The notes: generated by a model from the letters alone, not told the origin. A stretch of 64,000 nucleotides of DNA from an uncultured Dokdonia sp. (GCF_947496725.1 NZ_CANMDS010000002.1:372001-436000), one strand, 5' to 3'. Shown: positions 26,763 to 35,011, counted from the stretch's first letter. A program made the numbers and translations.

Positions 26763-27636
26763 AAGGACTGCGCTACATATAGCCCTGCTCCTATTATCTG
26801 TACAAGCTTTTGCTCAGGTAGATAAAACACACGAAACCTTTTTTGAGACAGATAAATCTAATCTCGTTGCTATAGAAAATGCAAAGCTAGAACGCTTTAT
26901 TACCTCTTTACCTCTAGATAAAATAGAAGATATCTCTATTTATGGCTATTGTGATGACCGTGGCACAGATGCCTATAATAACTGGCTCTCACAAGAGCGC
27001 GCAAATACTATTAAACAAAAGTTTGTAGATAGAGGTATTGCAGATAGTATCATAAAAAACTCAGACGGAAAAGGAGAGCTACTACTCACTAGACTAGATG
27101 ATGTAGGTAGTGAGGTGCAACGCACCCTTAATCGTAAAGTAGAGATTATCGTTTCTTTATTACAACCTCGCGTAGTTCCAAAAGAAGCCGTTGCCGAAGA
27201 AAAAGAACTAGAAGAGACAAAGGATAGATATAAAACCTTTGAAGATGAGCCTATTGTAAAGGGAGACCGTATCCTTTTAAAAAACATCCTTTTTAAAACT
27301 AACTACAGCTATATACACGGAAAATCACGCAAGGACCTTAATAAGCTAGCCAAATATCTTGCTGCACATCCTGAGATTATTTTTAAGATACAGGGTCACG
27401 TGTGTTGTGTGGACCACGGCCGTGATGGTATTAATCTAAAAACTGGAAAACGTAATCTCTCTGAGGCGAGAGCAAAATTTATATACGATTATCTTGCAGA
27501 TCACGGTGTAGCAAAAAAACGAATGCGCTATCAAGGTTTTGGTAGTAGGTTTCCACTAGGTGGTGACCCTAAAGATGATAAGCGTGTAGAGATTCTCGTT
27601 ACTTATGTGAAGAAAGTAAAGCCGAAGAAAAAATGA
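26758..27636 (+). CDS. Secreted protein with two OmpA-like domains (ATT start)
   Basis: Peptidoglycan-binding type protein. The open frame begins after a stop at 26752 with ATA-ATT-AAA-AGG; ATT at 26758 gives MKRTALHIALLLLSVQAFAQ, a clear signal peptide with cleavage after AFAQ. No ATG, GTG or TTG occurs until inside the mature protein. ATT overlaps the protease stop codon (ATTAA), so coupling is likely. Two OmpA C-terminal-like modules: residues about 26-120 (FFETDKSNL...GYCDDRGTDAY...SQERANTIK) and about 175-285 (ILFKTNYSY...IQGHVCC...SEARAKFIYDYL...YQGFGSRFPLG). 292 residues. Confidence 0.8.
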   Translation: MKRTALHIALLLLSVQAFAQVDKTHETFFETDKSNLVAIENAKLERFITSLPLDKIEDISIYGYCDDRGTDAYNNWLSQERANTIKQKFVDRGIADSIIKNSDGKGELLLTRLDDVGSEVQRTLNRKVEIIVSLLQPRVVPKEAVAEEKELEETKDRYKTFEDEPIVKGDRILLKNILFKTNYSYIHGKSRKDLNKLAKYLAAHPEIIFKIQGHVCCVDHGRDGINLKTGKRNLSEARAKFIYDYLADHGVAKKRMRYQGFGSRFPLGGDPKDDKRVEILVTYVKKVKPKKK

Positions 27637-27655
27637 AATTAATTTGAAATGACTT

Positions 27656-28075
27656 ATCCTTTTTTTACTCCTTGTTAATGTTACAATAGTTATATCACAA
27701 AATAGTGACACTCATACTTCATTTCGACAAATAACAGGTGTTCTCATAGATGAAAACGAAATGCCTTTTCCTAGACAAAATGTAATTATATTAGGTACTA
27801 CAGTTGGTACTCAAACTGATTTTGATGGGAAATTTTGTCTTACAATTCCCAATGATATTTTGGTCTTTATTTCCTTACCATTTTGTTTTGAACAAATTAC
27901 TCGTCAAGTTAAAAATGATGATACTCATTTGATTTTACAAATTGGGAAAAAGAAAAGAAAATCAGAAAGAGCAATGATTAAATGGAGCTTAGTGAGTGAT
28001 AAACAGAAGCAAGATTTTCAATTAATATATAGGGGTAATGCTTATCTAAAAGCTCAAAAATCTTATTGCCAGTAA
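27656..28075 (+). pseudogene. Disrupted secreted CarboxypepD_reg-like protein gene
   Basis: The frame open from 27653 encodes a hydrophobic leader FLLLVNVTIVISQ and then RQITGVLIDENEMPFPRQNVIILGTTVGT, a short carboxypeptidase-regulatory-like domain (TQTDFDGKFCL), ending at 28075; about 140 residues. It has no standard start codon. Two ATGs lie just upstream in other frames: 27633 (overlapping the preceding stop codon, ATGA) and 27649. Removing one T from the T7 tract at 27660-27666 would join ATG 27649 to the leader; removing 8 nt (27645-27652) would join ATG 27633. Either the gene is broken, or phase-variable, or the sequence has an error. Confidence 0.6.
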
Positions 28076-28100
28076 TTAATTAGCTAAAATTGCTTGAAGC

Positions 28101-28118
28101 ACGCTTTCGCGAAAGCGT
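28101..28118. repeat. Iterated palindrome copy 9 (18 bp perfect)
   Basis: ACGCTTTCGCGAAAGCGT between convergent genes, followed by AAAAATTC. Confidence 0.97.
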
Positions 28119-28132
28119 AAAAATTCTCACTA

Positions 28133-28588
28133 TTATTTTTTCAGCATCCCAATATGAGGAATACCATCTTCTAGATAGCCCTCACCTACTTCTTTAAAAC
28201 CAAGATTGTTGTAAAAACGTTTGAGATACGTTTGAGCAGATATTTTTATGGTTGTCTCATCATAATACCGCTCTACAGCTTCTATAGATGTGTTCATTAA
28301 ATCATAACCGTAAGTGTGAGCGCGTTCATTTTCTTGCACTACTACCCTACCTATACTGGCATTTTCAAAATAGGCTCCTGGTCCAAAAATTCTGGTATAT
28401 GCGACTAGCTTTTCGTTTTTATAACCCATCACGTGTACGGCATCTTGATCTTTACCATCTACATCTTGATACACGCAGTCTTGCTCTACTACAAAAACCT
28501 CAGCTCTAAGTTGTAGTATATCGTACAACTCGCTCGTATTAAGAAATTCAAACTTTTTGATTTTAAAATCAAGGGCTACTTTGTCCAT
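28133..28588 (-). CDS. ElaA-like GNAT acetyltransferase
   Basis: GNAT-fold protein of the ElaA group, cytoplasmic; substrate unknown. 151 residues. Typical ElaA blocks: ELYDILQLRAEVFVVEQDCVYQDVDGKD near residues 19-46, and the acetyl-CoA site region GRVVVQENERAHTYGYDLM around residue 85. The usual GxGxG/A loop is partly changed (ENERAHTYGYDL). The C-terminal FYNNLGFKEVGEGYLEDGIPHIGM is conserved in the group. Likely co-transcribed with rpiB on the minus strand, 34 nt apart. Confidence 0.88.
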   Translation of the reverse strand: MDKVALDFKIKKFEFLNTSELYDILQLRAEVFVVEQDCVYQDVDGKDQDAVHVMGYKNEKLVAYTRIFGPGAYFENASIGRVVVQENERAHTYGYDLMNTSIEAVERYYDETTIKISAQTYLKRFYNNLGFKEVGEGYLEDGIPHIGMLKK

Positions 28589-28621
28589 AAGTAATACCCG
28601 CGTAGCGGGATTTTTATAAGG

Positions 28622-29053
28622 CTAGTTACAAGCTATTTTGTCTACACGTCTCTGGTGGCGACCTCCTTCAAACTCTGTAGTAATAAATGCTTTTACCATC
28701 TCAAGCGCCTGCATTTCTGAAGTGTAGCGTGCTGGTATCGCTATTACATTTGCATTATTATGCTCACGTGCAAGAATGGCAATCTCTTTTATCCAGCATA
28801 GTGCCGCACGTACACCTTGATGCTTATTAACAGTCATTGCAATACCGTTACCACTACCACATATAACGATACCAAAATCTGCCTTACCCTCCTCTACATC
28901 TGTCGCAACAGGATGTCCAAAGTCTGGATAGTCTACACTATCTGGTGTGTCTGTACCATAATTACTAACAGTATGTCCAGCTTCTTTTAAAAACTTGACA
29001 ATAACATTCTTATAACTAGGTCCTGCGTGATCGTTTCCTATAGAGATTTTCAT
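28622..29053 (-). CDS. rpiB: Ribose-5-phosphate isomerase B
   Basis: Interconverts ribose-5-phosphate and ribulose-5-phosphate in the pentose phosphate pathway, in the cytoplasm. 143 residues, normal for RpiB/LacAB. Motifs: IGNDHAGPSYK at the start, DYPDFGHPVA near residue 43, the catalytic-Cys loop IVICGSGNGIAM near residue 66 and NKHQGVRAALCW. The final REHNNANVIAIPAR holds the conserved HNDAN-like block. A -7 element TAACTTTG is at 29073-29080. The gene borders the candidate replication origin. Confidence 0.95.
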   Translation of the reverse strand: MKISIGNDHAGPSYKNVIVKFLKEAGHTVSNYGTDTPDSVDYPDFGHPVATDVEEGKADFGIVICGSGNGIAMTVNKHQGVRAALCWIKEIAILAREHNNANVIAIPARYTSEMQALEMVKAFITTEFEGGRHQRRVDKIACN

Positions 29054-29072
29054 AGTACGTTTGTTTGAGTAA

Positions 29073-29080
29073 CAAAGTTA
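29073..29080 (-). promoter_or_regulatory. -7 promoter element of rpiB
   Basis: Minus-strand TAACTTTG, 19 nt before the rpiB ATG. Confidence 0.45.
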
Positions 29081-29219
29081 GTAAATAGCGGTATTGTTTT
29101 ATCGTTTTACTTAAGCGGTAATTTAATACTGACTATAATTTTCTGCTCTTTTTGTTCTTTGATAAAGTTACACGCTTAATATGCTGTCTATCATAACTTT
29201 AATAGGTGTATGTGTATAA

Positions 29220-29760
29220 ACCTCTTGCTTTGTTTACAATTGTTGATAACCGTGAAAAACCTGTTAATAGCAATTGTCAATAACTTTTAAGCAATACTGA
29301 TAACTCTATTTGTGATTATAAAATAAAAATACAATACAGGACTTAGGGTATATAAACCTAATTTTTCTATCCCAAATAATGATCAAAATTATGAGCACTA
29401 AAAGGAGCTATTTTTAATAAGTTAATAACTCAAGTTATAAGCAATTATATGTGAAGTGTGGTTATCAACATTTGTTAACTACCTAACGTAACATACAGAT
29501 TTACAAGCCTATTTAACTGTAATAACTCGTAGATAAGATGTCAATAACTATCAAAAAGTCACTTTTACAAAGAACAGCTCAAAAAGTTATACCGCTATTC
29601 ACACTATATAATAAGCATCAATTTTTTTTTAAATTTTTAAAGAAAAGAAATATATATAATATTATATGTGAATAACATCTAGAAGTAACTAGAAGAAAAA
29701 AGGAAAAGAAGACTGTTTTTAAAAGTGTTGACAAGGAGATTTGTTTCACTTACGTGAAAA
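29220..29760. other. Candidate chromosomal replication origin (oriC)
   Basis: Gene-free AT-rich DNA between rpiB and a small gene. DnaA-box-like 9-mers related to TTATCCACA/TGTGGATAA: TGTTGATAA 29241-29249, TGTTAATAG 29262-29270, TGTCAATAA 29275-29283, AGTTAATAA 29420-29428, TTATCAACA 29462-29470, TGTCAATAA 29539-29547, CTATTCACA 29595-29603, TGTGAATAA 29667-29675. A T9-AAA-T5-AA stretch and an ATATATAATATTATAT tract (29622-29667) could be the unwinding element. parS-like sites lie 19 kb away. No strand switch of genes is evident here, which counts against the call. Confidence 0.55.
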
Positions 29761-29792
29761 AGGAAACTGAAAAGAAAAATAAAGTTGTTAGG

Positions 29793-29957
29793 TTATGAGT
29801 GATAACTCACTCGCTCTTGAGAAAACGGTGTCGAGGTGTGATTAGAGTTTTCTTCCTCAAAGGTTGCGTTTATATATATCGCAAAGCCTATGATTCCAAT
29901 AATGAAGATTATTAGAAATAGTAAGGTGTTTTTATGAAAAAGCTTTGATGTATTCAT
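29793..29957 (-). CDS. Small single-pass membrane protein, unknown
   Basis: 54 residues from ATG 29957 (MNTSKLFHKN). One hydrophobic segment, LLFLIIFIIGIIGFAIYI, spans residues about 12-29, with a basic N-terminus (Lys, His, Lys) and an acidic polar tail (ATFEEENSNHT). This fits a type II or III membrane peptide. No family recognised, and short frames can arise by chance in AT-rich DNA, so it needs homologues to be accepted. Confidence 0.45.
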   Translation of the reverse strand: MNTSKLFHKNTLLFLIIFIIGIIGFAIYINATFEEENSNHTSTPFSQERVSYHS

Positions 29958-30357
29958 AGTGCTCGTCTCTATAAAGACGCTACAAAAATACAATTGTTAC
30001 ACTAATTTTAAGATTTTTTTAAGAAAAATAGAAATAAGTGTTAATTTTAAAGTTTTGATTTTTAAAATGTTACCTTAAAAGGGATGTTTTAAGTAATATG
30101 AGATTAAGATTTACTGTTTCCGTAATTTTGAGAATGACTGTTATAAAATGTTTTAAGGCATAGCTTTTGCACAGTACTCTTTACATATCAAAATGTCTTG
30201 ACTTAAAGAGTATAAAATTTTAATGCTCTTGCTACATACTCTTATAAGTAGCTCGTTTCATCTTTTCGCGAAAGCGTAATAATCACAAACCCTGTTTCTA
30301 AAAGGTTATAAAAACTTAAAATTTTAACAGAAATACTGAAGTTGAACATTTTAAGAC
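29958..30357. other. Gene-free AT-rich stretch before rnr
   Basis: About 400 nt with no plausible coding frame. It contains a degenerate palindrome copy at 30263-30278 and leads into the rnr promoter. Nothing else recognised. Confidence 0.6.
30263..30278. repeat. Degenerate palindrome copy
   Basis: TTTTCGCGAAAGCGTA, followed by ATAATCAC, the same right flank type as copy 1. Confidence 0.75.
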
Positions 30358-30365
30358 TAATTTTG
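30358..30365 (+). promoter_or_regulatory. -7 promoter element of rnr
   Basis: TAATTTTG, 17 nt before the rnr ATG. Confidence 0.5.
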
Positions 30366-30382
30366 TACCAGATATAAAATAA

Positions 30383-32587
30383 ATGAATAAGAAGAAGAGA
30401 AGGAGAGGACCAGGAAAAATAACAAACCTCTCAGAAAGAATACTAAAAATTCTAAAAGCAGATCATCACAAAACTTACAATTACAAACAAATAGCGGCAA
30501 AACTTGATGTAGATGATCCATCTAGCCGTAACCAAATAATCAAAAACTTACAGCAACTTAAAGCCAAAGAACAAATCGTAGAAGAGGGACGTGGCCAGTT
30601 TAAGATTGCAGCAAATAAAAATTACCACACTGGGATACTAGATGTTTCTGGTAAAGGTGGCGGTTATGTGATGGTAGATGATCTTGAACAAGATATTTAT
30701 GTACCACCACATCACTTAAATAAAGCACTTAATGGTGACGAGGTTGAGGTATACATATACCGCCAGCGCCGTAGTAAGAAACACGAAGGTGAGATTACAA
30801 AAATCATCAAGCGTAAAACTGAAGAATTTGTAGGGGTTGTAAAACTCCAAAAAAAGTTTGCCTTTGTACTTACATCGGAGTCTAACAAGATGTATACAGA
30901 CATCTTTGTACCACTTAAAAAAATAGGTGATGCTCAAGATGGTGATAAAGTAGTGGTTACCATAGAAGACTGGCCAGAAAAAGCAGACTCTCCTTATGGT
31001 AAAATCAAAAAAGTACTAGGTAAACCTGGTGAGCATAACACAGAGATACACTCTATACTTGCACAATATGGATTGCCATATGAGTTTCCAAAAGAGGTAG
31101 AAGAGTATGCAAATAAGATAGATACTTCTATAAAAGAAGAGGAGATTGCAAAGCGTCGTGATATGCGTGATGTACTCACATATACCATAGATCCAAAGGA
31201 TGCAAAAGACTTTGACGATGCATTAAGTTTCCAAAAACTAGAGAATGGTAATTATGAAGTAGGAGTGCATATTGCAGATGTAAGCCACTACCTCGTACCA
31301 GGTACCATACTAGATGATGAGGCTTATGAGCGTGCAACCTCTGTATATCTTGTAGATAGAGTAGTACCTATGTTACCAGAAATATTGAGTAACGGTGCGT
31401 GTTCTCTACGTCCCAATGAAGAAAAATATACCTTCTCTGCTGTATTTGAGATGGTACCAGAAACTTCAAAAATTGTAAACTCTTGGTTTGGACGTACAGT
31501 TACTTACAGTGATGCGCGTTTTGCTTATGAAGAAGCACAAGCCATTATAGAGAGTAGATCTAATATTATTCCAGCGGCAGTATCACTTACTGGTGAAGAA
31601 TATACAGTTACAGATGAGCTTGTAGAAGCAACTTTAGAGCTAGATAGACTCGCAAAAATTATGCGCCGCCAGCGTATGAAGGATGGAGCTATCTCTTTTG
31701 ATAAAGTAGAGGTAAAGTTTAACCTTGATGATGATGCAAACCCTACGGGAGTTTTCTTTAAAACATCAAAAGATGCAAATAAACTCATAGAAGAGTTTAT
31801 GCTACTTGCAAACAGAAAAGTATCTGAGTTTATAGGTAAACAACGACCTAAAAAGACCTTTGTATACCGTATACACGACGAGCCTAATGATGAGAAGCTT
31901 GCCTCTCTTGAGAAGGTGGTAGGTAAATTTGGTTATAAAATGAACCTCACAGATCGTAAAAGTGTAACCTCTTCTCTTAACCAGTTACTCGTAGATGTAC
32001 AAGGTAAGAAAGAGCAAAATATGGTAGACACACTTGCCATACGTACTATGAGTAAAGCTGTTTACAGTACAGAAAACATAGGTCACTACGGTCTTGCTTT
32101 TGAGTATTACAGCCACTTTACCTCACCTATACGTCGTTATCCAGATGTAATGGTGCATCGTTTATTACAACATTATCTAGATGGCGGAAAATCTGCTAGT
32201 GAAGAAGAGTATGAACAAAAATGTAAGCACTCATCTCATATGGAGCAGCTTGCTACAAGTTCAGAACGTGATAGCATAAAGTATATGCAAGTCAAGTTTA
32301 TGCAAGACCATCAAGATGAAGAGTTTGTGGGTGTTATCTCTGGAGTTACAGAGTGGGGAATCTACGTAGAAATCATCTCAAATAAGTGTGAAGGTATGGT
32401 GCGTTTGCGTGACATAAAAGGAGATCACTATGAGTTTGATCAAGATAGCTACTCGGTCATAGGGCAGAAGTCTGGTAACCAGATTACCCTAGGAGACGAG
32501 GTAGTAGTAAAAGTAAAAGAAGCAGATCTTGTTAAGAAACATCTTGACTTTACACTTGTAGGTGTTAAGGAAGGGCTGCATCAATAA
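30383..32587 (+). CDS. rnr: Ribonuclease R
   Basis: 3'-to-5' exoribonuclease (RNB family) acting in RNA turnover and rRNA quality control. 734 residues. Order: basic N-terminus MNKKKRRRGPGK, helix-turn-helix-like region to about residue 70, cold-shock domains (about 75-215), the RNB catalytic domain with TIDPKDAKDFDDALSF holding the metal-binding Asp residues near 270, then VHIADVSHYL, HFTSPIRRYPDVMVHRLL near 595, and a C-terminal S1 domain (EFVGVISGVTEWGIYVEI...). No C-terminal Lys-rich tail. ATG at 30383. Bordered upstream by the candidate origin. Confidence 0.96.
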   Translation: MNKKKRRRGPGKITNLSERILKILKADHHKTYNYKQIAAKLDVDDPSSRNQIIKNLQQLKAKEQIVEEGRGQFKIAANKNYHTGILDVSGKGGGYVMVDDLEQDIYVPPHHLNKALNGDEVEVYIYRQRRSKKHEGEITKIIKRKTEEFVGVVKLQKKFAFVLTSESNKMYTDIFVPLKKIGDAQDGDKVVVTIEDWPEKADSPYGKIKKVLGKPGEHNTEIHSILAQYGLPYEFPKEVEEYANKIDTSIKEEEIAKRRDMRDVLTYTIDPKDAKDFDDALSFQKLENGNYEVGVHIADVSHYLVPGTILDDEAYERATSVYLVDRVVPMLPEILSNGACSLRPNEEKYTFSAVFEMVPETSKIVNSWFGRTVTYSDARFAYEEAQAIIESRSNIIPAAVSLTGEEYTVTDELVEATLELDRLAKIMRRQRMKDGAISFDKVEVKFNLDDDANPTGVFFKTSKDANKLIEEFMLLANRKVSEFIGKQRPKKTFVYRIHDEPNDEKLASLEKVVGKFGYKMNLTDRKSVTSSLNQLLVDVQGKKEQNMVDTLAIRTMSKAVYSTENIGHYGLAFEYYSHFTSPIRRYPDVMVHRLLQHYLDGGKSASEEEYEQKCKHSSHMEQLATSSERDSIKYMQVKFMQDHQDEEFVGVISGVTEWGIYVEIISNKCEGMVRLRDIKGDHYEFDQDSYSVIGQKSGNQITLGDEVVVKVKEADLVKKHLDFTLVGVKEGLHQ

Positions 32588-32594
32588 TAAATAC

Positions 32595-32608
32595 GCTTTC
32601 GCGAAAGC
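32595..32608. repeat. Iterated palindrome copy 10 (14 bp core)
   Basis: TAC-GCTTTCGCGAAAGC-AAAAAA, 7 nt after the rnr stop. Confidence 0.95.
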
Positions 32609-32615
32609 AAAAAAA

Positions 32616-32648
32616 TAAGCCACTTTATAAAATTTATAAGGTGGCTTT
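32616..32648 (+). terminator. Terminator after rnr
   Basis: AAGCCAC...GTGGCTT stem extended by TTATAAA pairs with one mismatch; short T tail. Confidence 0.75.
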
Positions 32649-32653
32649 ATTGT

Positions 32654-32821
32654 ATGAAAACAAAACAATGCCATACCTGTAATACACAAACTGAAGTTGC
32701 CTTTAGAGTACGACTTCACAGTAAAAAGCAATGGGTTTTTATTTGTGAAGACTGTTGCAATCTTCATAAAGATAGTGCTGGTTATACGTATGGCGGTACT
32801 TGGAAAGGGAAACGTCATTAA
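32654..32821 (+). CDS. Small Cys-rich (zinc-ribbon-like) protein
   Basis: 55 residues starting MKTKQCHTCNTQTEVAFRVR. Two CxxC pairs, Cys6-Cys9 and Cys31-Cys34 (with Cys35 adjacent), spaced as in a small zinc ribbon; the tail is Gly/Lys/His-rich (YGGTWKGKRH). No family recognised. It begins 6 nt after the rnr terminator hairpin. Coding potential rests on the paired CxxC pattern and sensible composition only. Confidence 0.6.
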   Translation: MKTKQCHTCNTQTEVAFRVRLHSKKQWVFICEDCCNLHKDSAGYTYGGTWKGKRH

Positions 32822-32881
32822 TTGTAAGACTGTAACAATAAGGAAGACCGCCTGTCTCTATAACAAACAAAGACAATTATT

Positions 32882-33553
32882 ATGAAAACAATAGTAACAT
32901 TTATAGCCATACTTATAACGAGTATTTCTTTTGCTCAAAGTCCTATCACAAAAAATGTAGGAGATTTTACAGAAGTAAAAGTATATGATCGTATTGTTGT
33001 AAACCTTGTAAAGTCTACCGAGAATAAGGTGGTGATTACTGGTGAAGACGTCAGCCAGGTTAATGTTGTAAACAAAGATGGAACACTTAAGATTAAAATG
33101 GATCTAGATCTCATTTTTGATGGTAACAAGACCTTTGTATATGTACATTATAATAATCTAGAAGTTATAGATGGTAATGAAGGAGCTGTTATTACCTCAA
33201 ACGAGCTTATAGAACAAGACAAGATTGAGATTAAGATGCAAGAAGGAGCTCGCGTTAAAGTAGGTTTACAAGTGCGAGAAGCCCTTTTAAGAGCAGTTAC
33301 AGGAGGTATTATAGAAGCGAGTGGTCAAGCAACGGTACAGAGAGTAAAAGTAAATACAGGTGGTATCTATGAGGGTCGTAACCTAGAGACAGAAACTGCA
33401 GAGATATTTGTACAAGCTGGAGGAGAGGTAGAGGCTTATGCGAGTAAAATGGCAGACCTTACTATACGTGCCGGTGGTGACATTGTGATTTACGGTAATC
33501 CTGCAGAGGTAAAGAAGCATCGCACCTTTGGAGGGCGTATAAAGATTATGTAA
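32882..33553 (+). CDS. Secreted GIN-domain (DUF2807) protein
   Basis: Putative auto-transporter adhesin head (GIN) domain protein, exported; function uncertain. 223 residues. Signal peptide MKTIVTFIAILITSISFAQ. The rest is a right-handed beta-helix-like series with alternating V/I and Gly turns: FTEVKVYDRIVVNLVKS, LEVIDGNEGAVITSNE, and VQAGGEVEAYASKMADLTIRAGGDIVIYG, ending VKKHRTFGGRIKI. This head-GIN pattern is common in Bacteroidota. Followed by its own terminator. Confidence 0.85.
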   Translation: MKTIVTFIAILITSISFAQSPITKNVGDFTEVKVYDRIVVNLVKSTENKVVITGEDVSQVNVVNKDGTLKIKMDLDLIFDGNKTFVYVHYNNLEVIDGNEGAVITSNELIEQDKIEIKMQEGARVKVGLQVREALLRAVTGGIIEASGQATVQRVKVNTGGIYEGRNLETETAEIFVQAGGEVEAYASKMADLTIRAGGDIVIYGNPAEVKKHRTFGGRIKIM

Positions 33554-33576
33554 CCATAATGTATTCTTAAATTATA

Positions 33577-33607
33577 GAGGGATGTTCATAACCAGTGAGC
33601 ATCCCTT
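33577..33607 (+). terminator. Terminator after the GIN-domain gene
   Basis: AGGGATG stem with CATCCCT, loop in between, then TTTTC-TTTT. Confidence 0.65.
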
Positions 33608-33629
33608 TTCTTTTGTAAATCCCTTTACC

Positions 33630-33637
33630 TAACTTTG
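33630..33637 (+). promoter_or_regulatory. -7 promoter element of the LysE-type gene
   Basis: TAACTTTG, 19 nt before the ATG at 33657. Confidence 0.45.
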
Positions 33638-33656
33638 TGTAAAGCACTATACTTTT

Positions 33657-34358
33657 ATGTTTGAAGATCTACACACGGCCATACCCCTAGGATTTTTCCT
33701 AGCGTTCTTAATAGGGCCTGTGTTTTTTGTGTTACTTGAGACAGCCGCTACAAAAGGTTTTAGAGCTGCTCTAAGTTTTGATATAGGTGTTATCATAGCA
33801 GACATTATTTTTATAATGGTTGCTTACTTAAGCAGTTATCAACTGCTAGAAAATTTAAGTAACCAGCCAGGTCTCTACGTTTTTGGTGGCGCTATATTGA
33901 TAGTGTACGGCCTTACTATTTATCTTAAAAAACCTACGCGTGATGCATTAGATCCTAATAGAGCAAAGGTGAAAAAAGGAGGCTACCTACAACTTTTTAT
34001 AAAAGGATTCTTACTTAATTTTATAAATATAGGGGTGCTAGTTTTCTGGCTAGGTATCTTAATAATTATAGGCCCTACTGTAGAAAATGATGGAGAGCGC
34101 CTTCTTGGGTTTTTTATCGGGATGATAGGTGCTTACTTTATTACAGACTTAGGTAAGATTATTCTAGCAAAACAACTTAAAAGATATCTTACTCCACGTA
34201 GAATTTTTAAACTAAAAAAGGTTTTAGGCCTTGTTCTTATAGTTTGTGGTCTTGTACTAGTTACTAAGGGTTTTGTACCCTCAGACGAGTTTAATATACA
34301 GCAGGAGATGGAGCGTTTTCAAGAAATCCCAGAGATTACGCCAGATAGTATTACCTAG
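33657..34358 (+). CDS. LysE-family transporter
   Basis: Inner-membrane exporter of the LysE/RhtB superfamily, which exports amino acids or related small molecules; the substrate is not determinable. 233 residues. First helix AIPLGFFLAFLIGPVFFVLLETAATKGFRAAL carries the family's Gly-Pro and the long cytoplasmic turn. Five or six further hydrophobic segments, including NFINIGVLVFWLGILIII, end near residue 210; the tail is acidic. Sits alone between terminators. Confidence 0.87.
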   Translation: MFEDLHTAIPLGFFLAFLIGPVFFVLLETAATKGFRAALSFDIGVIIADIIFIMVAYLSSYQLLENLSNQPGLYVFGGAILIVYGLTIYLKKPTRDALDPNRAKVKKGGYLQLFIKGFLLNFINIGVLVFWLGILIIIGPTVENDGERLLGFFIGMIGAYFITDLGKIILAKQLKRYLTPRRIFKLKKVLGLVLIVCGLVLVTKGFVPSDEFNIQQEMERFQEIPEITPDSIT

Positions 34359-34375
34359 AAAATAATATTGCATAA

Positions 34376-34405
34376 AAAAAGGAACTCCGTATGAAGTTCC
34401 TTTTT
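34376..34405. terminator. Bidirectional terminator beside tRNA-Cys
   Basis: AAAAAGGAACT/AGTTCCTTTTT, serving the LysE-type gene on plus and the tRNA on minus. Confidence 0.88.
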
Positions 34406-34406
34406 G

Positions 34407-34477
34407 AGGTATCGAGCGGATTCGAACCGCTGTAGATGGTGTTGCAGACCACTGCCTAGCCACTCGGCCACGATACC
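34407..34477 (-). tRNA. tRNA-Cys (anticodon GCA)
   Basis: Minus strand, 71 nt. Acceptor GGTATCG/CGATACC, D arm GGCCGAGTGGCTAGGC, anticodon loop CTGCAAC (anticodon GCA), T loop TTCGAAT. Discriminator is U73, the cysteine identity base. CCA not encoded. Confidence 0.96.
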
Positions 34478-34630
34478 AGTTGTGCGTGCAAATATAGGAA
34501 TAGATTTGTGATATAACTTATGAGAATCACTACTTTTTTACATCCTCCTAGTTGCAATTATGCATTATCAAGAAGAGATATAAAAACCTTGTCCTTTTTT
34601 TACAGCATTTATATTGTTTAAAATTAGTAC

Positions 34631-34987
34631 TTAACGGGTTTTAGTACGCTCTACTGTAACCATTTCTACATCGCCACCTATAGGAGGATTTACCTTAGAT
34701 ACTGCGACTGTTGCTACTTGTATGAGTGCTTCCTCATTAAAAAATCGTACCAGTATACGCTCGCAAACGGTCTCAAGTAGGGCAGAGGGTATTGCCATTT
34801 CTTCCTTAACAATACGGTTAAGTAACACATAATCTACCGTGTGAGATAGCGTGTCTGTTTGAGCACTTTTAGATAAATCTGCCTCAATTTCTACATCTAC
34901 TCTATAATCAGATCCTATGGCTGTCTCTTCAGAGAGGCAACCGTGATATGCATAGGCACGTATATTTGTTACTCTTATTTTTCCCAT
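34631..34987 (-). CDS. folB: Dihydroneopterin aldolase
   Basis: Folate pathway enzyme that splits 7,8-dihydroneopterin to 6-hydroxymethyl-dihydropterin and glycolaldehyde. ATG at 34987 gives MGKIRVTNIRAYAYHGCLSEET (catalytic-region YHG), the family's standard start; longer in-frame starts are less typical. 118 residues. The Glu in GDYR/SDYRVDVEI and the Lys/Pro near the C-terminus (SKVNPPIGGDVEMVTVE) match the family. -7 element TAACTTTG at 35012-35019 with a CTTG near the -33 position. Confidence 0.93.
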   Translation of the reverse strand: MGKIRVTNIRAYAYHGCLSEETAIGSDYRVDVEIEADLSKSAQTDTLSHTVDYVLLNRIVKEEMAIPSALLETVCERILVRFFNEEALIQVATVAVSKVNPPIGGDVEMVTVERTKTR

Positions 34988-35011
34988 ATAGCGGTATTGT
35001 TTATAAGTAGT

